From contig JAEWIR010000032.1 of assembly GCA_023386965.1 (NCBI GenBank), forward strand, positions 1 through 64,000: 64,000 nucleotides of DNA. The letters are read 5' to 3'. The notes under the pieces were generated by a model, which saw only the letters and a list, made by a program, of their open reading frames with translations, did no database searches and was not told the origin of the DNA. This DNA is from Bacteroidota bacterium (GTDB taxonomy: Bacteria > Bacteroidota > Bacteroidia > Flavobacteriales > Weeksellaceae). Shown here piece after piece: positions 26,030 through 33,561 of this stretch. Each line of letters opens with the position of its first letter. The first letter of the stretch is position 1. The translations under genes were made by a program, and so were the position numbers.

Positions 26030-26999
26030 TTAAATTCTTTTCTCTTTTACTAATCTCCAATAATGATAACCAAGAGCTGTTAACTTACAAGACTTTGAGT
26101 TCATTGCTGCAAAATACATATGTTCCTCACCCACAGGAACGACTAAACCAACACTCTCTAACTTCTGCAAATCTTTGAATTTCTTTACATTTTGTTCATT
26201 TGCATATGGTTCAATTATTTTGTGTTCTATACTTGAATTATTAGTTACCTCAAAGGAAGGATCTAAATCAACTTGATGAGTTGCTGAGGGAAAATATTCG
26301 GTTAAGCTTCTGAGGATTTCAATTGGAACTTGAGATATTACAGTTCTTAATGAAGTAAATCTGGTTATGTTCGTTTTGAATACAGGTCTTTGATCCCAAG
26401 GTCCCAATGCTTGATCAATATATGCATAGATACTTCCAGGAGTAATATGACCTCTTAAGTCAGAAGCACCACCTTGTAAAGCATCAAGAAGTAAATTTGT
26501 AAATACTCCATGTCCGTTAATTTCCATTGCAGCTTCATCGTCTTTACTTGCGGTAAGAATAGAAACCCCCTCTGCAATATGTGTGGATTTATTTCCAGCA
26601 GCTTTTGGTGAACCAAACGCACCTGAATGACAACAATCGAGAATTATAACTCTATTTTTTGCTTTACTATCATTTGCTATTGTTAATATTTCATCCATAG
26701 AAACACCTTCATCATTTGCTTGAAAATCTGGTGTAACAATATATCCACCGATGTCATCTAAATATCCATGACCTGAAAAATAGAAAAGTGCTGTATCAGC
26801 ATCACCACTAAATAAATCACGAATATGTCCTTTTAAACTCGGCTTTTGTTGGAACATCCGTAATAAGTCTTACATCAAAGTTTGGTGAACCATTACCATT
26901 TGTTTCAATAATACCACCAAAAGCTGAAGCATCATTAATACAACCTCTTAAAGGTGCAGTAGGATAATTATTTATTCCGATTACTAATGCTTTTCTCAT
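26030..26999 (-). pseudogene. Caspase-like cysteine protease, frameshifted
   Basis: Two frames together encode a ~322-residue C14-family caspase. The N-part (26999 down to ~26835) starts MRKALVIGINNYPTAPLRGC and reads ITDVPTKAEF. The C-part (to 26030) continues KGHIRDLF and carries the catalytic dyad: His in FYFSGHGYLDD and Cys in ILDCCHSGAFG. Removing one A from the AAAA run (complement of 26831-26834) restores a single frame. The C-terminal ~100 residues (LQKLESVGLVVP ... CKLTALGYHYWRLV) look like a winged-helix sensor. The break may be a real mutation, a sequencing error or a programmed +1 shift. It overlaps the upstream TIR gene by 4 bp. Confidence 0.85.
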
Positions 27000-27592
27000 A
27001 TATTATAGATGTTTATATTTCTGTTATGTAAAATGATTCCGTTTTCAATCCAATTATCAAGTATAGAATAGCTATATTCACTTTCAATTACCCATAATTT
27101 TTCTTCGCCTCTGTCAGTAGGTACTTTTTTTATAAATGGATAAAGCAATAAATATTCAGTTCCTTTAAATGCTTTAGCTGGATACCTATCTTTCGATACA
27201 GGGATTATGGCACATTTATTTGTATTTCCATCAACATAACCAAGTTCCCAAGGCATCCATTTTGACATTGCAGCATTCGTAGATATTGCAAGTAAAAGTG
27301 TTTTTGATGCTTTCAGTCTTGTCTGAACTAATTTCGCTGTTGATTTTGTTACATGACCTCTATCAAGATGCGGGTCTACAATCCAATCTACATAAACCTT
27401 AAATCCAAAATCTGTTAATTCTTGATATAATCCTTGAACTTCGTCTTTATCTAAAAAGCTGTGTGATAAAAAAATATCAAATTTGGTATTCTCAGGTACT
27501 TTCTTTTCACTAAAAGTTCTTTGCTCACTTTCGAACAGCCTTTTATTTTTTGTTGCAATATTTTTTAAATATTCACTATTGTATAAAGCCAT
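26996..27592 (-). CDS. TIR-domain protein, first gene of a TIR-caspase operon
   Basis: 198 residues. After a ~35-residue N-terminal extension comes a TIR domain: FDIFLSHSFLDKDEVQGLYQEL, FKVYVDWIVDP, SKTLLLAISTNAAMSKWMPWELGYVDG (Glu of WEL at the NADase position) and CAIIPVSKD. In type IV Thoeris, a TIR enzyme makes N7-cADPR, which switches on a caspase-like protease that degrades cell proteins and stops phage growth; this gene and the next fit that pair. A 4-bp ATGA overlap couples it to the caspase gene. Confidence 0.88.
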   Translation of the reverse strand: MALYNSEYLKNIATKNKRLFESEQRTFSEKKVPENTKFDIFLSHSFLDKDEVQGLYQELTDFGFKVYVDWIVDPHLDRGHVTKSTAKLVQTRLKASKTLLLAISTNAAMSKWMPWELGYVDGNTNKCAIIPVSKDRYPAKAFKGTEYLLLYPFIKKVPTDRGEEKLWVIESEYSYSILDNWIENGIILHNRNINIYNI

Positions 27593-27640
27593 AGTTTAGA
27601 ATTGGTTGTTAGTTCTTTTAGGGTGTCGCACTACTTACTT

Positions 27641-27665
27641 ATATGTATCACGTTATGATACATAT
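27641..27665. promoter_or_regulatory. Palindrome 1 in the TIR operon leader
   Basis: Perfect 10-bp inverted repeat ATATGTATCA / TGATACATAT with a 5-nt centre. It lies in the predicted leader, about +49 to +73 from the transcript start, typical of a repressor site. Confidence 0.65.
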
Positions 27666-27687
27666 CCAAACAATTTTGTGGGGATAT

Positions 27688-27705
27688 GTATCACAAATGT
27701 GATAC
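27688..27705. promoter_or_regulatory. Palindrome 2 in the TIR operon leader
   Basis: Perfect 7-bp inverted repeat GTATCAC / GTGATAC with an AAAT centre, sharing GTATCA with palindrome 1. The two centres are ~43.5 bp apart, near four helical turns, so one regulator could bind both on the same DNA face. It sits just downstream of the predicted start. Confidence 0.65.
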
Positions 27706-27717
27706 TTATCTGTTTCT

Positions 27718-27751
27718 CAAATATAGTGCAATTTGTTCACAGGTCATCAAA
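27718..27751 (-). promoter_or_regulatory. Canonical Bacteroidota promoter of the TIR-caspase operon
   Basis: On the minus strand TTTG (27751-27748), 22-bp spacer, then TATATTTG (27725-27718): both the -33 and -7 elements are perfect. Predicted start ~27714, giving a leader of ~120 nt. Confidence 0.7.
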
Positions 27752-27896
27752 TGGACTTTTAAACTGCTGCAAGCTTTTTGTACTTATATGAAAGTACAGT
27801 TGGTTCAACCTCAGACTTCCTGGTTTACAGTTAAACCGTTTTAAATCGTCCATATTATCTGGTGTTCTCAGGTTGCACTTTTTGCTTTAAGTAAGT

Positions 27897-29081
27897 TTAT
27901 GGTTCCCCAAAAAACGCCGTGCTCGCGCCAATCCAGATGGCGTCTTTTTTATTGAAATCTACATTTACCATATCGGCTTTGGTCATGCGCACCAGGTGCT
28001 CCATAAGTTGGGGGCGGTCTTCGCCTTCATGCCAGATGTAAAGGAGGCGGATTTCAGCCCTCGCAAAATCGCCATTGATGTCTTTAAATAGAGGTGCATA
28101 ATTTACCTTTCGCTGTAATATGTAATTCTGTGGGTCGGTGATATCACAGATGATTTCCGGTGTGGGGTTTAGGTTCACGCCGGCGCCGGCAAAGGAAAAT
28201 AACGGCTTCAGTACAAAGTCTGCCAGATTTTCGGTCCCCGGGAAATCATTCAGGAAGTAACTTTTGGGTGCGTATTGGTGCTTAAGTTTGGGCAGGAGGA
28301 ACTTGGAGATCTTAAAGAACCAGTTGGGGTGGGTAATCCACTCAACATCTACCTCATCAAGGAAGTCAAACTCGGTAACCAAATCTTCCATGCGGTCCAG
28401 TTCGTCAAAGATCACGCGGTTATAAATACGCTTGATGCGTATAAGCTTGCCGTCTTTTTCGTAAAAGAGCTCGCGGCCTATTTTCTTTACCTCGGTCAGG
28501 CAAACGGGCCTGATGCCCAGTTTCTTTTCGGTGATGTAAAAATCGATACTGGTTTTCTGCTTATGCGGGTAGATTTCCAACAGGATCACGTTCTCAGGAT
28601 TTTCATCGCCTATAAGAAGTTTGCCGAGCTCACGGTAATATTCCTCGTCGGACAACTTCGGTTTTAGTTCATTCAGAAAGGGGTACACTTCACAGAGCGT
28701 GTTCTGCAGTTCACGCTGGAAACCGTACAGCGTGGGGAAGGCCTGAAGTTCGATGAGCTGTGGTTCCATCTCGCCCTGCTCATTTTGGCAGATTCCAAAG
28801 TCAATGGTGAAAAAATGTGGCTGAGCGGTATCATTCGGTACATTGTAGTTTGCCGGAACAGCTTTGGCGAGCTCATCTGCCGGAATGTCCCTGATCTGGC
28901 TGATGATACTGTCGCACGCCAACTGCAGTTTAGTCTGGAAGTCCCGCGTGAGGAAAACCGGGCTTTCTGATACACGGAAGGGAGGTTTCAGGCCGCCTTT
29001 TTCTGTAAGACTTTCTATGACCTGCCTGTATTTTTCATCGTTGAATTCCCTGTTGAACTGTTCTCGGTATTTCGTAATCAT
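27897..29081 (-). CDS. Probable ATP-grasp-like protein of the amidoligase cluster
   Basis: 394 residues, cytoplasmic, no signal peptide. The C-terminal half has features of an ATP-grasp ligase: FVLKPLFSFAGAGV (Lys plus Gly-rich loop), YILQRKVNYAPLF, then ARAEIRLLYIW and VNVDFNKKDAIWIG near the end where metal-binding Glu/Asn residues are expected. The N-terminal half (FFTIDFGICQNEQGEMEPQLIELQAFPTLY) resembles glutathionylspermidine-synthase-like circularly permuted enzymes. The match is weaker than for the other ATP-grasp genes here. A terminator separates it from the amidotransferase gene upstream. Confidence 0.5.
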   Translation of the reverse strand: MITKYREQFNREFNDEKYRQVIESLTEKGGLKPPFRVSESPVFLTRDFQTKLQLACDSIISQIRDIPADELAKAVPANYNVPNDTAQPHFFTIDFGICQNEQGEMEPQLIELQAFPTLYGFQRELQNTLCEVYPFLNELKPKLSDEEYYRELGKLLIGDENPENVILLEIYPHKQKTSIDFYITEKKLGIRPVCLTEVKKIGRELFYEKDGKLIRIKRIYNRVIFDELDRMEDLVTEFDFLDEVDVEWITHPNWFFKISKFLLPKLKHQYAPKSYFLNDFPGTENLADFVLKPLFSFAGAGVNLNPTPEIICDITDPQNYILQRKVNYAPLFKDINGDFARAEIRLLYIWHEGEDRPQLMEHLVRMTKADMVNVDFNKKDAIWIGASTAFFGEP

Positions 29082-29130
29082 CCTTTATGTTTTTGGTATT
29101 TAAATATAAGGATTTTTAGCTTTCAGCATA

Positions 29131-29153
29131 AAAAAACCGGCAATAGAGCCGGT
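29131..29153 (-). terminator. Terminator after the glutamine amidotransferase gene
   Basis: ACCGGC / GCCGGT 6-bp stem (29136-29141, 29148-29153) followed on the minus strand by a T-run. It marks the 3' end of the main amidoligase operon. Confidence 0.75.
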
Positions 29154-29167
29154 CATTATCAGTGGGT

Positions 29168-29998
29168 TTATGCAGGGGTGAGGTCGCGGATGATTTCCTT
29201 TGCCGCATGTTCCAGAAAACGCGGCAGGATGTGGGCCTGGGTGAGCAGGATCTTATCGGGATCATTCATGCGGTCCATGGTTTCCAGGTATTTTTCCATG
29301 CCGTAACTTTCAATCATGGCTTCACGGTTTTGGGCGATTTCCAGACTTTTAATCATGCCGTCAGGATTTGCTTCAGGATGAAACTGCGTTCCGAAAATCT
29401 CATCAGAAAATCGGATGGCCATTACGGCACGTTCCAGGTGGATGTGCGGCCTTACTTTTTCCAGAGCCACGATCTTCATACCCAATTCTTCCATTTTGCG
29501 GAGGTTGGGTTCTATAAACTGATACGCCCGGCTGTCCACCCCATAGAAAGGTTCCGGCAGACCTTTCAGCAGGAAATCCTCTTCGCCTAGATGATTTTTA
29601 TGAATCGGCATAACGCCAAAGGAGTAGGATTTACGCTTACAGATATTGCCCAGCTTCCAGTGGATGGCGGCCAGCTGGAAAGAGTGGCAGATCAGGAACA
29701 GGAATTTTCGGTTTTCAGATCTTTTATTGTGTTCCCAGACTTCAGTAAGGAAATCCGCATAGGGTTGTTCCCAGGCATGTCCCTGGCGGTGGGGATCGCC
29801 CGGACCTCCGGAAGATATAAACACATCGAAATCCTGTACACGCGGCATTTCGTTCTTATAGCGCACATCAAAAACTTCAATCACCACCTCTTCATCTGAA
29901 TTCTGCTTGAAGGTTTGGGCAATCTCCGTGATATTCCGCATTCCCTGGTTTGCGTGGTTGTTGTTCATGTCCAGCAGAGCCAGTCTTATCTTTTTCAT
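29168..29998 (-). CDS. Class I glutamine amidotransferase
   Basis: 276 residues with the triad GATase fold: oxyanion strand ISSGGPGDP, nucleophile elbow FLICHSFQLAA (Cys about residue 103), and the His/Glu pair in GTQFHPEAN. Such enzymes release ammonia from glutamine, or act as gamma-glutamyl hydrolases that cut gamma-Glu amides. Beside a gamma-glutamyl ligase-type gene and ATP-grasp enzymes, either amide supply or gamma-Glu removal is plausible. It lies 34 bp after the YbdK-type gene. Confidence 0.85.
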   Translation of the reverse strand: MKKIRLALLDMNNNHANQGMRNITEIAQTFKQNSDEEVVIEVFDVRYKNEMPRVQDFDVFISSGGPGDPHRQGHAWEQPYADFLTEVWEHNKRSENRKFLFLICHSFQLAAIHWKLGNICKRKSYSFGVMPIHKNHLGEEDFLLKGLPEPFYGVDSRAYQFIEPNLRKMEELGMKIVALEKVRPHIHLERAVMAIRFSDEIFGTQFHPEANPDGMIKSLEIAQNREAMIESYGMEKYLETMDRMNDPDKILLTQAHILPRFLEHAAKEIIRDLTPA

Positions 29999-30032
29999 AG
30001 GGTATCCTTCTTTTGGACCTGCAAAATTACTC

Positions 30033-31160
30033 TTATATAATTAATTGATGCTCATTGTGATGCGTAATCCCGTACTCCGTTTCGGCAATCATATAATCCA
30101 CCACGGCTTTCAGGCATCCTGTTTCCTCATACACCTTGAGCTGCCGGTCGGCGCCGGTGCCGTTTTTCATAATTTCCCAGGCATATTCCACCTCCTGGCG
30201 GCAGCCAAGTTCATCTACCACATCGTCAATGAACTCCAGTAATTCCTTTAGTAAATCCACATACGGAACACTGGTTTCCTTGCCAAAATCAATAAGGTGT
30301 GCATGGATACCTTCCTTGGAAGCACGCCACTTGTTTTCAGTGAGCAGCAGCCGGCGGTAACTTCGGAAACTCATGTTCTGCTGGTGCAGTTTATAAATCT
30401 TGGCCACCAGGCACTGCATAATGGCCGCCAGACAAACGGTTTCCTCTATGCGCATCGGCATATCGCAAATCCTGAATTCAATGGTAGGGTAGAAGGGATG
30501 GACACGCAGATCCCACCAGATTTTCTTGGCATTGTCTATGGTTCCGGTCTTAATCATCAGGTTAATGTAAGCGTCAAATTCGGCCACACAACTGAAATAG
30601 CTGGGGATTCCGGTACGCGGGAATTTTACAAAAACCTGCTGCCGGTACGATTTGAAGCCTGTGTTACTGCCTGTCCAGAAGGGTGAATTTGTGGAAAGCG
30701 CGTACACGTGCGGCAGGAAATAACGCATGACATTTTGGATGCGGATGCCTTCTTCACGGTCGGGGATGCCGATGTGCACGTGCAGTCCGAAGATGAGGTT
30801 GGACCGCGCCACATCACCTAAATCGCTCACGATTTTATCGTAGCGTTCCGCTTTGGTAATGGGGTTGTCTTCCCATCGGGAAAAGGGATGGGTGCCGCCA
30901 CCGGCAACGCGCAGATTGTTTTCATGAGCCACCTTGATCAGCCTTTTCCGTAAGTCGGTAAGTTCGGCCTTTACTTCCTGGATATTGTTGCAGATGCCGG
31001 TTTCCATTTCCACCACGCTTTCGTGCATCTCGTGTTTCAGATGCTCTTCCAGCGTAGCTTTTCCGCCCTCAATGATCTTGGAGACGTGCGATACCAGGTC
31101 GCGGGTCTCAGCGTCAATGATTTGGTATTCCTCTTCGACGCCAATTGTAAATTTATGCAT
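30033..31160 (-). CDS. YbdK-type carboxylate-amine ligase (GCS2 family)
   Basis: 375 residues, full length for the family. Signatures: FTIGVEEEYQIID at the N-terminus (metal-binding Glu cluster), HESVVEMETGIC, GGGTHPFSRW, FGLHVHIGIPD and a C-terminal IEFRICDMPM, the glutamine-synthetase-like fold of glutamate-cysteine ligase type 2. E. coli YbdK has weak Glu-Cys ligase activity. In amidoligase clusters, such enzymes probably join an amino acid to an amine or another amino acid. Substrate unknown. Confidence 0.9.
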   Translation of the reverse strand: MHKFTIGVEEEYQIIDAETRDLVSHVSKIIEGGKATLEEHLKHEMHESVVEMETGICNNIQEVKAELTDLRKRLIKVAHENNLRVAGGGTHPFSRWEDNPITKAERYDKIVSDLGDVARSNLIFGLHVHIGIPDREEGIRIQNVMRYFLPHVYALSTNSPFWTGSNTGFKSYRQQVFVKFPRTGIPSYFSCVAEFDAYINLMIKTGTIDNAKKIWWDLRVHPFYPTIEFRICDMPMRIEETVCLAAIMQCLVAKIYKLHQQNMSFRSYRRLLLTENKWRASKEGIHAHLIDFGKETSVPYVDLLKELLEFIDDVVDELGCRQEVEYAWEIMKNGTGADRQLKVYEETGCLKAVVDYMIAETEYGITHHNEHQLII

Positions 31161-31219
31161 GATTTGTGTTTTTTTTGTGATGCTTTTGGCTGACTTAACG
31201 AAGGTCGGTATCAGCCGGA

Positions 31220-32179
31220 TTATTTTTTCCTGAGCCCATCTTTAACAAAATTTCCCCAGGCTATATTGGTTCTGCCCGGCAAATATTCGTTTGCCTTTTC
31301 AATGGCCAGTTTTGCGGCATGTTCCACGATCCAGGCGAAGTTTTCCTCACCTACTGAATTGCGGTCGGCATCGGGAGCCGGATTACAGAAGTCGATGGCG
31401 TAAGGGATTCCGTCGCGAACTGCGAACTCCACCGTGTTGAAATCATAGCCCAGGGCTTTGTTCATCTTTAGCGTAAGGTCAGTTATGGTTTGCAGAAGTT
31501 TCTTGCGCTCGGCACCCTGGGTCTTGTGTTCCGTTGCATAGCGGAGATGCTGAGGGTTTCGGGGTTCATAAGGCATAATGTGCACATATTTCTGTCCCAG
31601 ACAGTACACACGGTAGTAATCATCAAAAACGATCTCTTCCTGAACCATCATTACAAGCTCACCCGTCTCGCTAAGTTTTTGCCAAAGGTCTTCCCTGTCG
31701 GTGCAGCGGTATACGTTTCGCCAGCCACCACCGTCATGCGGTTTCATATAGCAGGGGAAACCTACATAATCAAAGATGTAATCCCAGTCCAGCGGAAATT
31801 TCATATTCCTGAAAGAGGTTTCCGAGGTTTCTGACGGCCGGGAGCTGGAAGGCAGCAGCACAGTCTTAGGCAGCGGTACACCAATTTTGGACATTAAGGC
31901 ATTGTTAAAGAATTTCTCATCAGCACTCCACCAGAATGGATTGTTGATGACATAAGTCCCGCATACGGCAGCATTCTTCAGGTATGCGCGGTAAAAAGGC
32001 ACATCCTGCGAGATCCGGTCAATAATCACGGCATAACCATAATCGGCGCCCTGTTCAAGTTTGTCTATCATCACTGGTTCGGCTATAACATCGCCATTGC
32101 CCAGTTCGTTTACCTTATTGATGAATTCCCATGGAAAGGTGTCTTCCATCCCGAATAATATTCCTACTTTTTTTGCCAT
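31220..32179 (-). CDS. RimK-like ATP-grasp ligase
   Basis: 319 residues from ATG 32179 (MAKKVGILFGMED); a longer frame upstream is rejected because it runs through TTTGAGAG repeats. N-terminal pre-ATP-grasp fold, then FPCYMKPHDGGGWRNVYR (ATP-binding Lys and Gly loop, ~residue 150), MMVQEEIVFDDYYRVY and VEFAVRDGIPYAIDFCNPAPD (Mg2+ residues). ATP-grasp enzymes activate a carboxylate as acyl phosphate and couple it to an amine. It lies between the four-helix-bundle gene and the YbdK-type gene. The substrate cannot be deduced. Confidence 0.82.
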   Translation of the reverse strand: MAKKVGILFGMEDTFPWEFINKVNELGNGDVIAEPVMIDKLEQGADYGYAVIIDRISQDVPFYRAYLKNAAVCGTYVINNPFWWSADEKFFNNALMSKIGVPLPKTVLLPSSSRPSETSETSFRNMKFPLDWDYIFDYVGFPCYMKPHDGGGWRNVYRCTDREDLWQKLSETGELVMMVQEEIVFDDYYRVYCLGQKYVHIMPYEPRNPQHLRYATEHKTQGAERKKLLQTITDLTLKMNKALGYDFNTVEFAVRDGIPYAIDFCNPAPDADRNSVGEENFAWIVEHAAKLAIEKANEYLPGRTNIAWGNFVKDGLRKK

Positions 32180-32219
32180 AATATTGTGATTAAGTTGATA
32201 GTTAATGCTGCATAAGTTT

Positions 32220-32251
32220 TTTGAGAGTTTGAGAGTTTGAGAGTTTGAATC
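32220..32251. repeat. TTTGAGAG tandem repeat, left flank of the four-helix-bundle gene
   Basis: Three exact copies of the 8-mer TTTGAGAG (32220-32243) plus a partial fourth. The mirror-polarity repeat lies on the other side of the gene at 32726-32778. Confidence 0.8.
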
Positions 32252-32290
32252 GAAATGAGTTGATTTTTTTCTTCTACACATTTCAGCCGT

Positions 32291-32683
32291 TTATTTCCTG
32301 TATTTGAATCCCTTAATATCACTGGTTTTTAAATATTCTATAAAGTTTCGGATCTTTACACTTAATTTCTCATATCTGTATATAAGGTCAGTAAGCTCCT
32401 CTTCAGTAATGAATCCCTGATCATATGCCCTGTAAAGTTGTGATCTGGTTTCCCCGGCTGAACCTTTGCTGATGAATAGCGCCTGTTTAAATTCTGCATT
32501 GCCTTCACGTTCAAATCCTTCAGCAATATTATCCGTCACTGAACCGCTTGCTGCTTTCATTTGACTTTTTAATCTGTAATCCGACTTAAAAGCATCGCGG
32601 TCAGCAATTCTGCATACCTCCCTGCTGAGTTCCCGCGCGGTCTGCCATATCTCAAGATCTTCAAACCTGCTTATCGTTGCCAT
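32291..32683 (-). CDS. Four-helix-bundle protein (23S rRNA intervening-sequence family)
   Basis: 130 residues. The pattern fits the S23/IVP family (TIGR02436): FEDLEIWQTARELSREVC at the start, QMKAASGSVTDNIAEGFERE, KQALFISKGSAGETRSQLYRA, then two more helices. Related proteins are encoded inside 23S rRNA insertions, and a relative (Avd) serves diversity-generating retroelements; most copies have no known job. It interrupts an otherwise functional gene cluster and is flanked by short TTTGA/TCAAA-type repeats, suggesting insertion as a unit. Confidence 0.9.
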   Translation of the reverse strand: MATISRFEDLEIWQTARELSREVCRIADRDAFKSDYRLKSQMKAASGSVTDNIAEGFEREGNAEFKQALFISKGSAGETRSQLYRAYDQGFITEEELTDLIYRYEKLSVKIRNFIEYLKTSDIKGFKYRK

Positions 32684-32725
32684 CTGTATTATCTCTTAGT
32701 GAAAGAAAACCTTCGTGTTATACTT

Positions 32726-32778
32726 TTCAAACAAATTCAAACAATTCAAACAATTCAATCAGTTCAAACCATCAAACT
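32726..32778. repeat. ATTCAAACA tandem repeat, right flank of the four-helix-bundle gene
   Basis: Nine-base units: two exact ATTCAAACA (32735-32752), then ATTCAATCA and GTTCAAACC, with degenerate TCAAAC copies at the edges. The TCAAA core is the reverse complement of the TTTGA core on the other flank. Confidence 0.8.
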
Positions 32779-32793
32779 TCCTCCAGCCTGTTT

Positions 32794-33507
32794 TCAGCCG
32801 AAAAACCTTCCCACAAACGTAGGGAAGACCATGCGCCAAAGCGGCCAGTCGTGCGAAATCCACTTTTGCTCGTCGTACCAGTGATCAATCTGTTTCTCAC
32901 TGAGTATAGCGGACATTTCCCGTGTCTGTTCCAGACAGATGTCCTGGTCCGAGGTGCTTAAAACTATGTGCATATGTCTGTATTTCCAGGCTTCATCATA
33001 AGGTACAAACTCACGCGGACAGTTGAAGTAGACCAGGTTACTGTTGTAACCGTCCATAAAATTCCGGATGGTAAAAGCGCCGCTAAGGCAGAACAGATGC
33101 GAAACGAGATCCGGACGCCGGAAGGCCAGGTTTGCCGCATGATAGCCGCCAAAACTCGCACCTGCCAGCGCCACCCTTGCGGTCTGATGTGACCTTTGGA
33201 TAAACGGAATGAATTCAAGGCTCATAAACTGGACCCACAGGTCATAGATGTGGATCCTGTCCTGAGGGCTGAGGTTTTTATCATAGAGGCTTTCGGAGTC
33301 CAGGGTTTCAATATTGTAGAGTTTTACCTTGCCGCTGCTCACCAGAAAATCGATGCTTTCATTCAGCTTAAAGTCATGATTCTGGGTGTATGAGCCGCGG
33401 GATGTGGGAAACATAAGAATGGGATAACCATAATGTCCTGTCACTTCTACCTTCAGGCTCATGCCCAGGATATGAGAGTAGTAATCTGTATGTTCGGTGC
33501 TGGTCAT
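32794..33507 (-). CDS. Esterase family alpha/beta hydrolase
   Basis: 237 residues with the esterase-D-like fold. Nucleophile elbow GASFGGYHAA (Ser about residue 115), acid probably in LSTSDQDIC, and His in SHDWPLWR near the end. A lid region (PTSRGSYTQNHDF) follows the first strand. It has no signal peptide. In this cluster it could cleave an ester or amide intermediate, or release a product from a carrier. It is upstream of the four-helix-bundle gene, 110 bp away. Confidence 0.8.
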   Translation of the reverse strand: MTSTEHTDYYSHILGMSLKVEVTGHYGYPILMFPTSRGSYTQNHDFKLNESIDFLVSSGKVKLYNIETLDSESLYDKNLSPQDRIHIYDLWVQFMSLEFIPFIQRSHQTARVALAGASFGGYHAANLAFRRPDLVSHLFCLSGAFTIRNFMDGYNSNLVYFNCPREFVPYDEAWKYRHMHIVLSTSDQDICLEQTREMSAILSEKQIDHWYDEQKWISHDWPLWRMVFPTFVGRFFG

Positions 33508-33561
33508 ATCATTTGTTTTAAGCAGATGGCTAACGGATTCTGTAACTTATGAGCATCATTA

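Larger units (their letters stand above)
27593..27896. other. Promoter/operator region of the TIR-caspase operon
   Basis: 304 bp without a credible gene (a 61-codon frame on the plus strand has no family features). It holds a canonical promoter, two GTATCA/TGATAC palindromes listed separately, and a GTACTT / AAGTAC inverted repeat (27780-27797). The right third (27800-27896) shows nothing recognisable. Confidence 0.6.

Noticed and set aside
27606..27791. Small plus-strand gene of 61 codons before the TIR operon
   Set aside because: It runs through the promoter and both palindromes, has no family pattern, and its codon content looks random.
32220..32778. CRISPR array from the short repeats around the four-helix-bundle gene
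   Set aside because: Units are 8-9 bp tandem copies without spacers and there are no cas genes.
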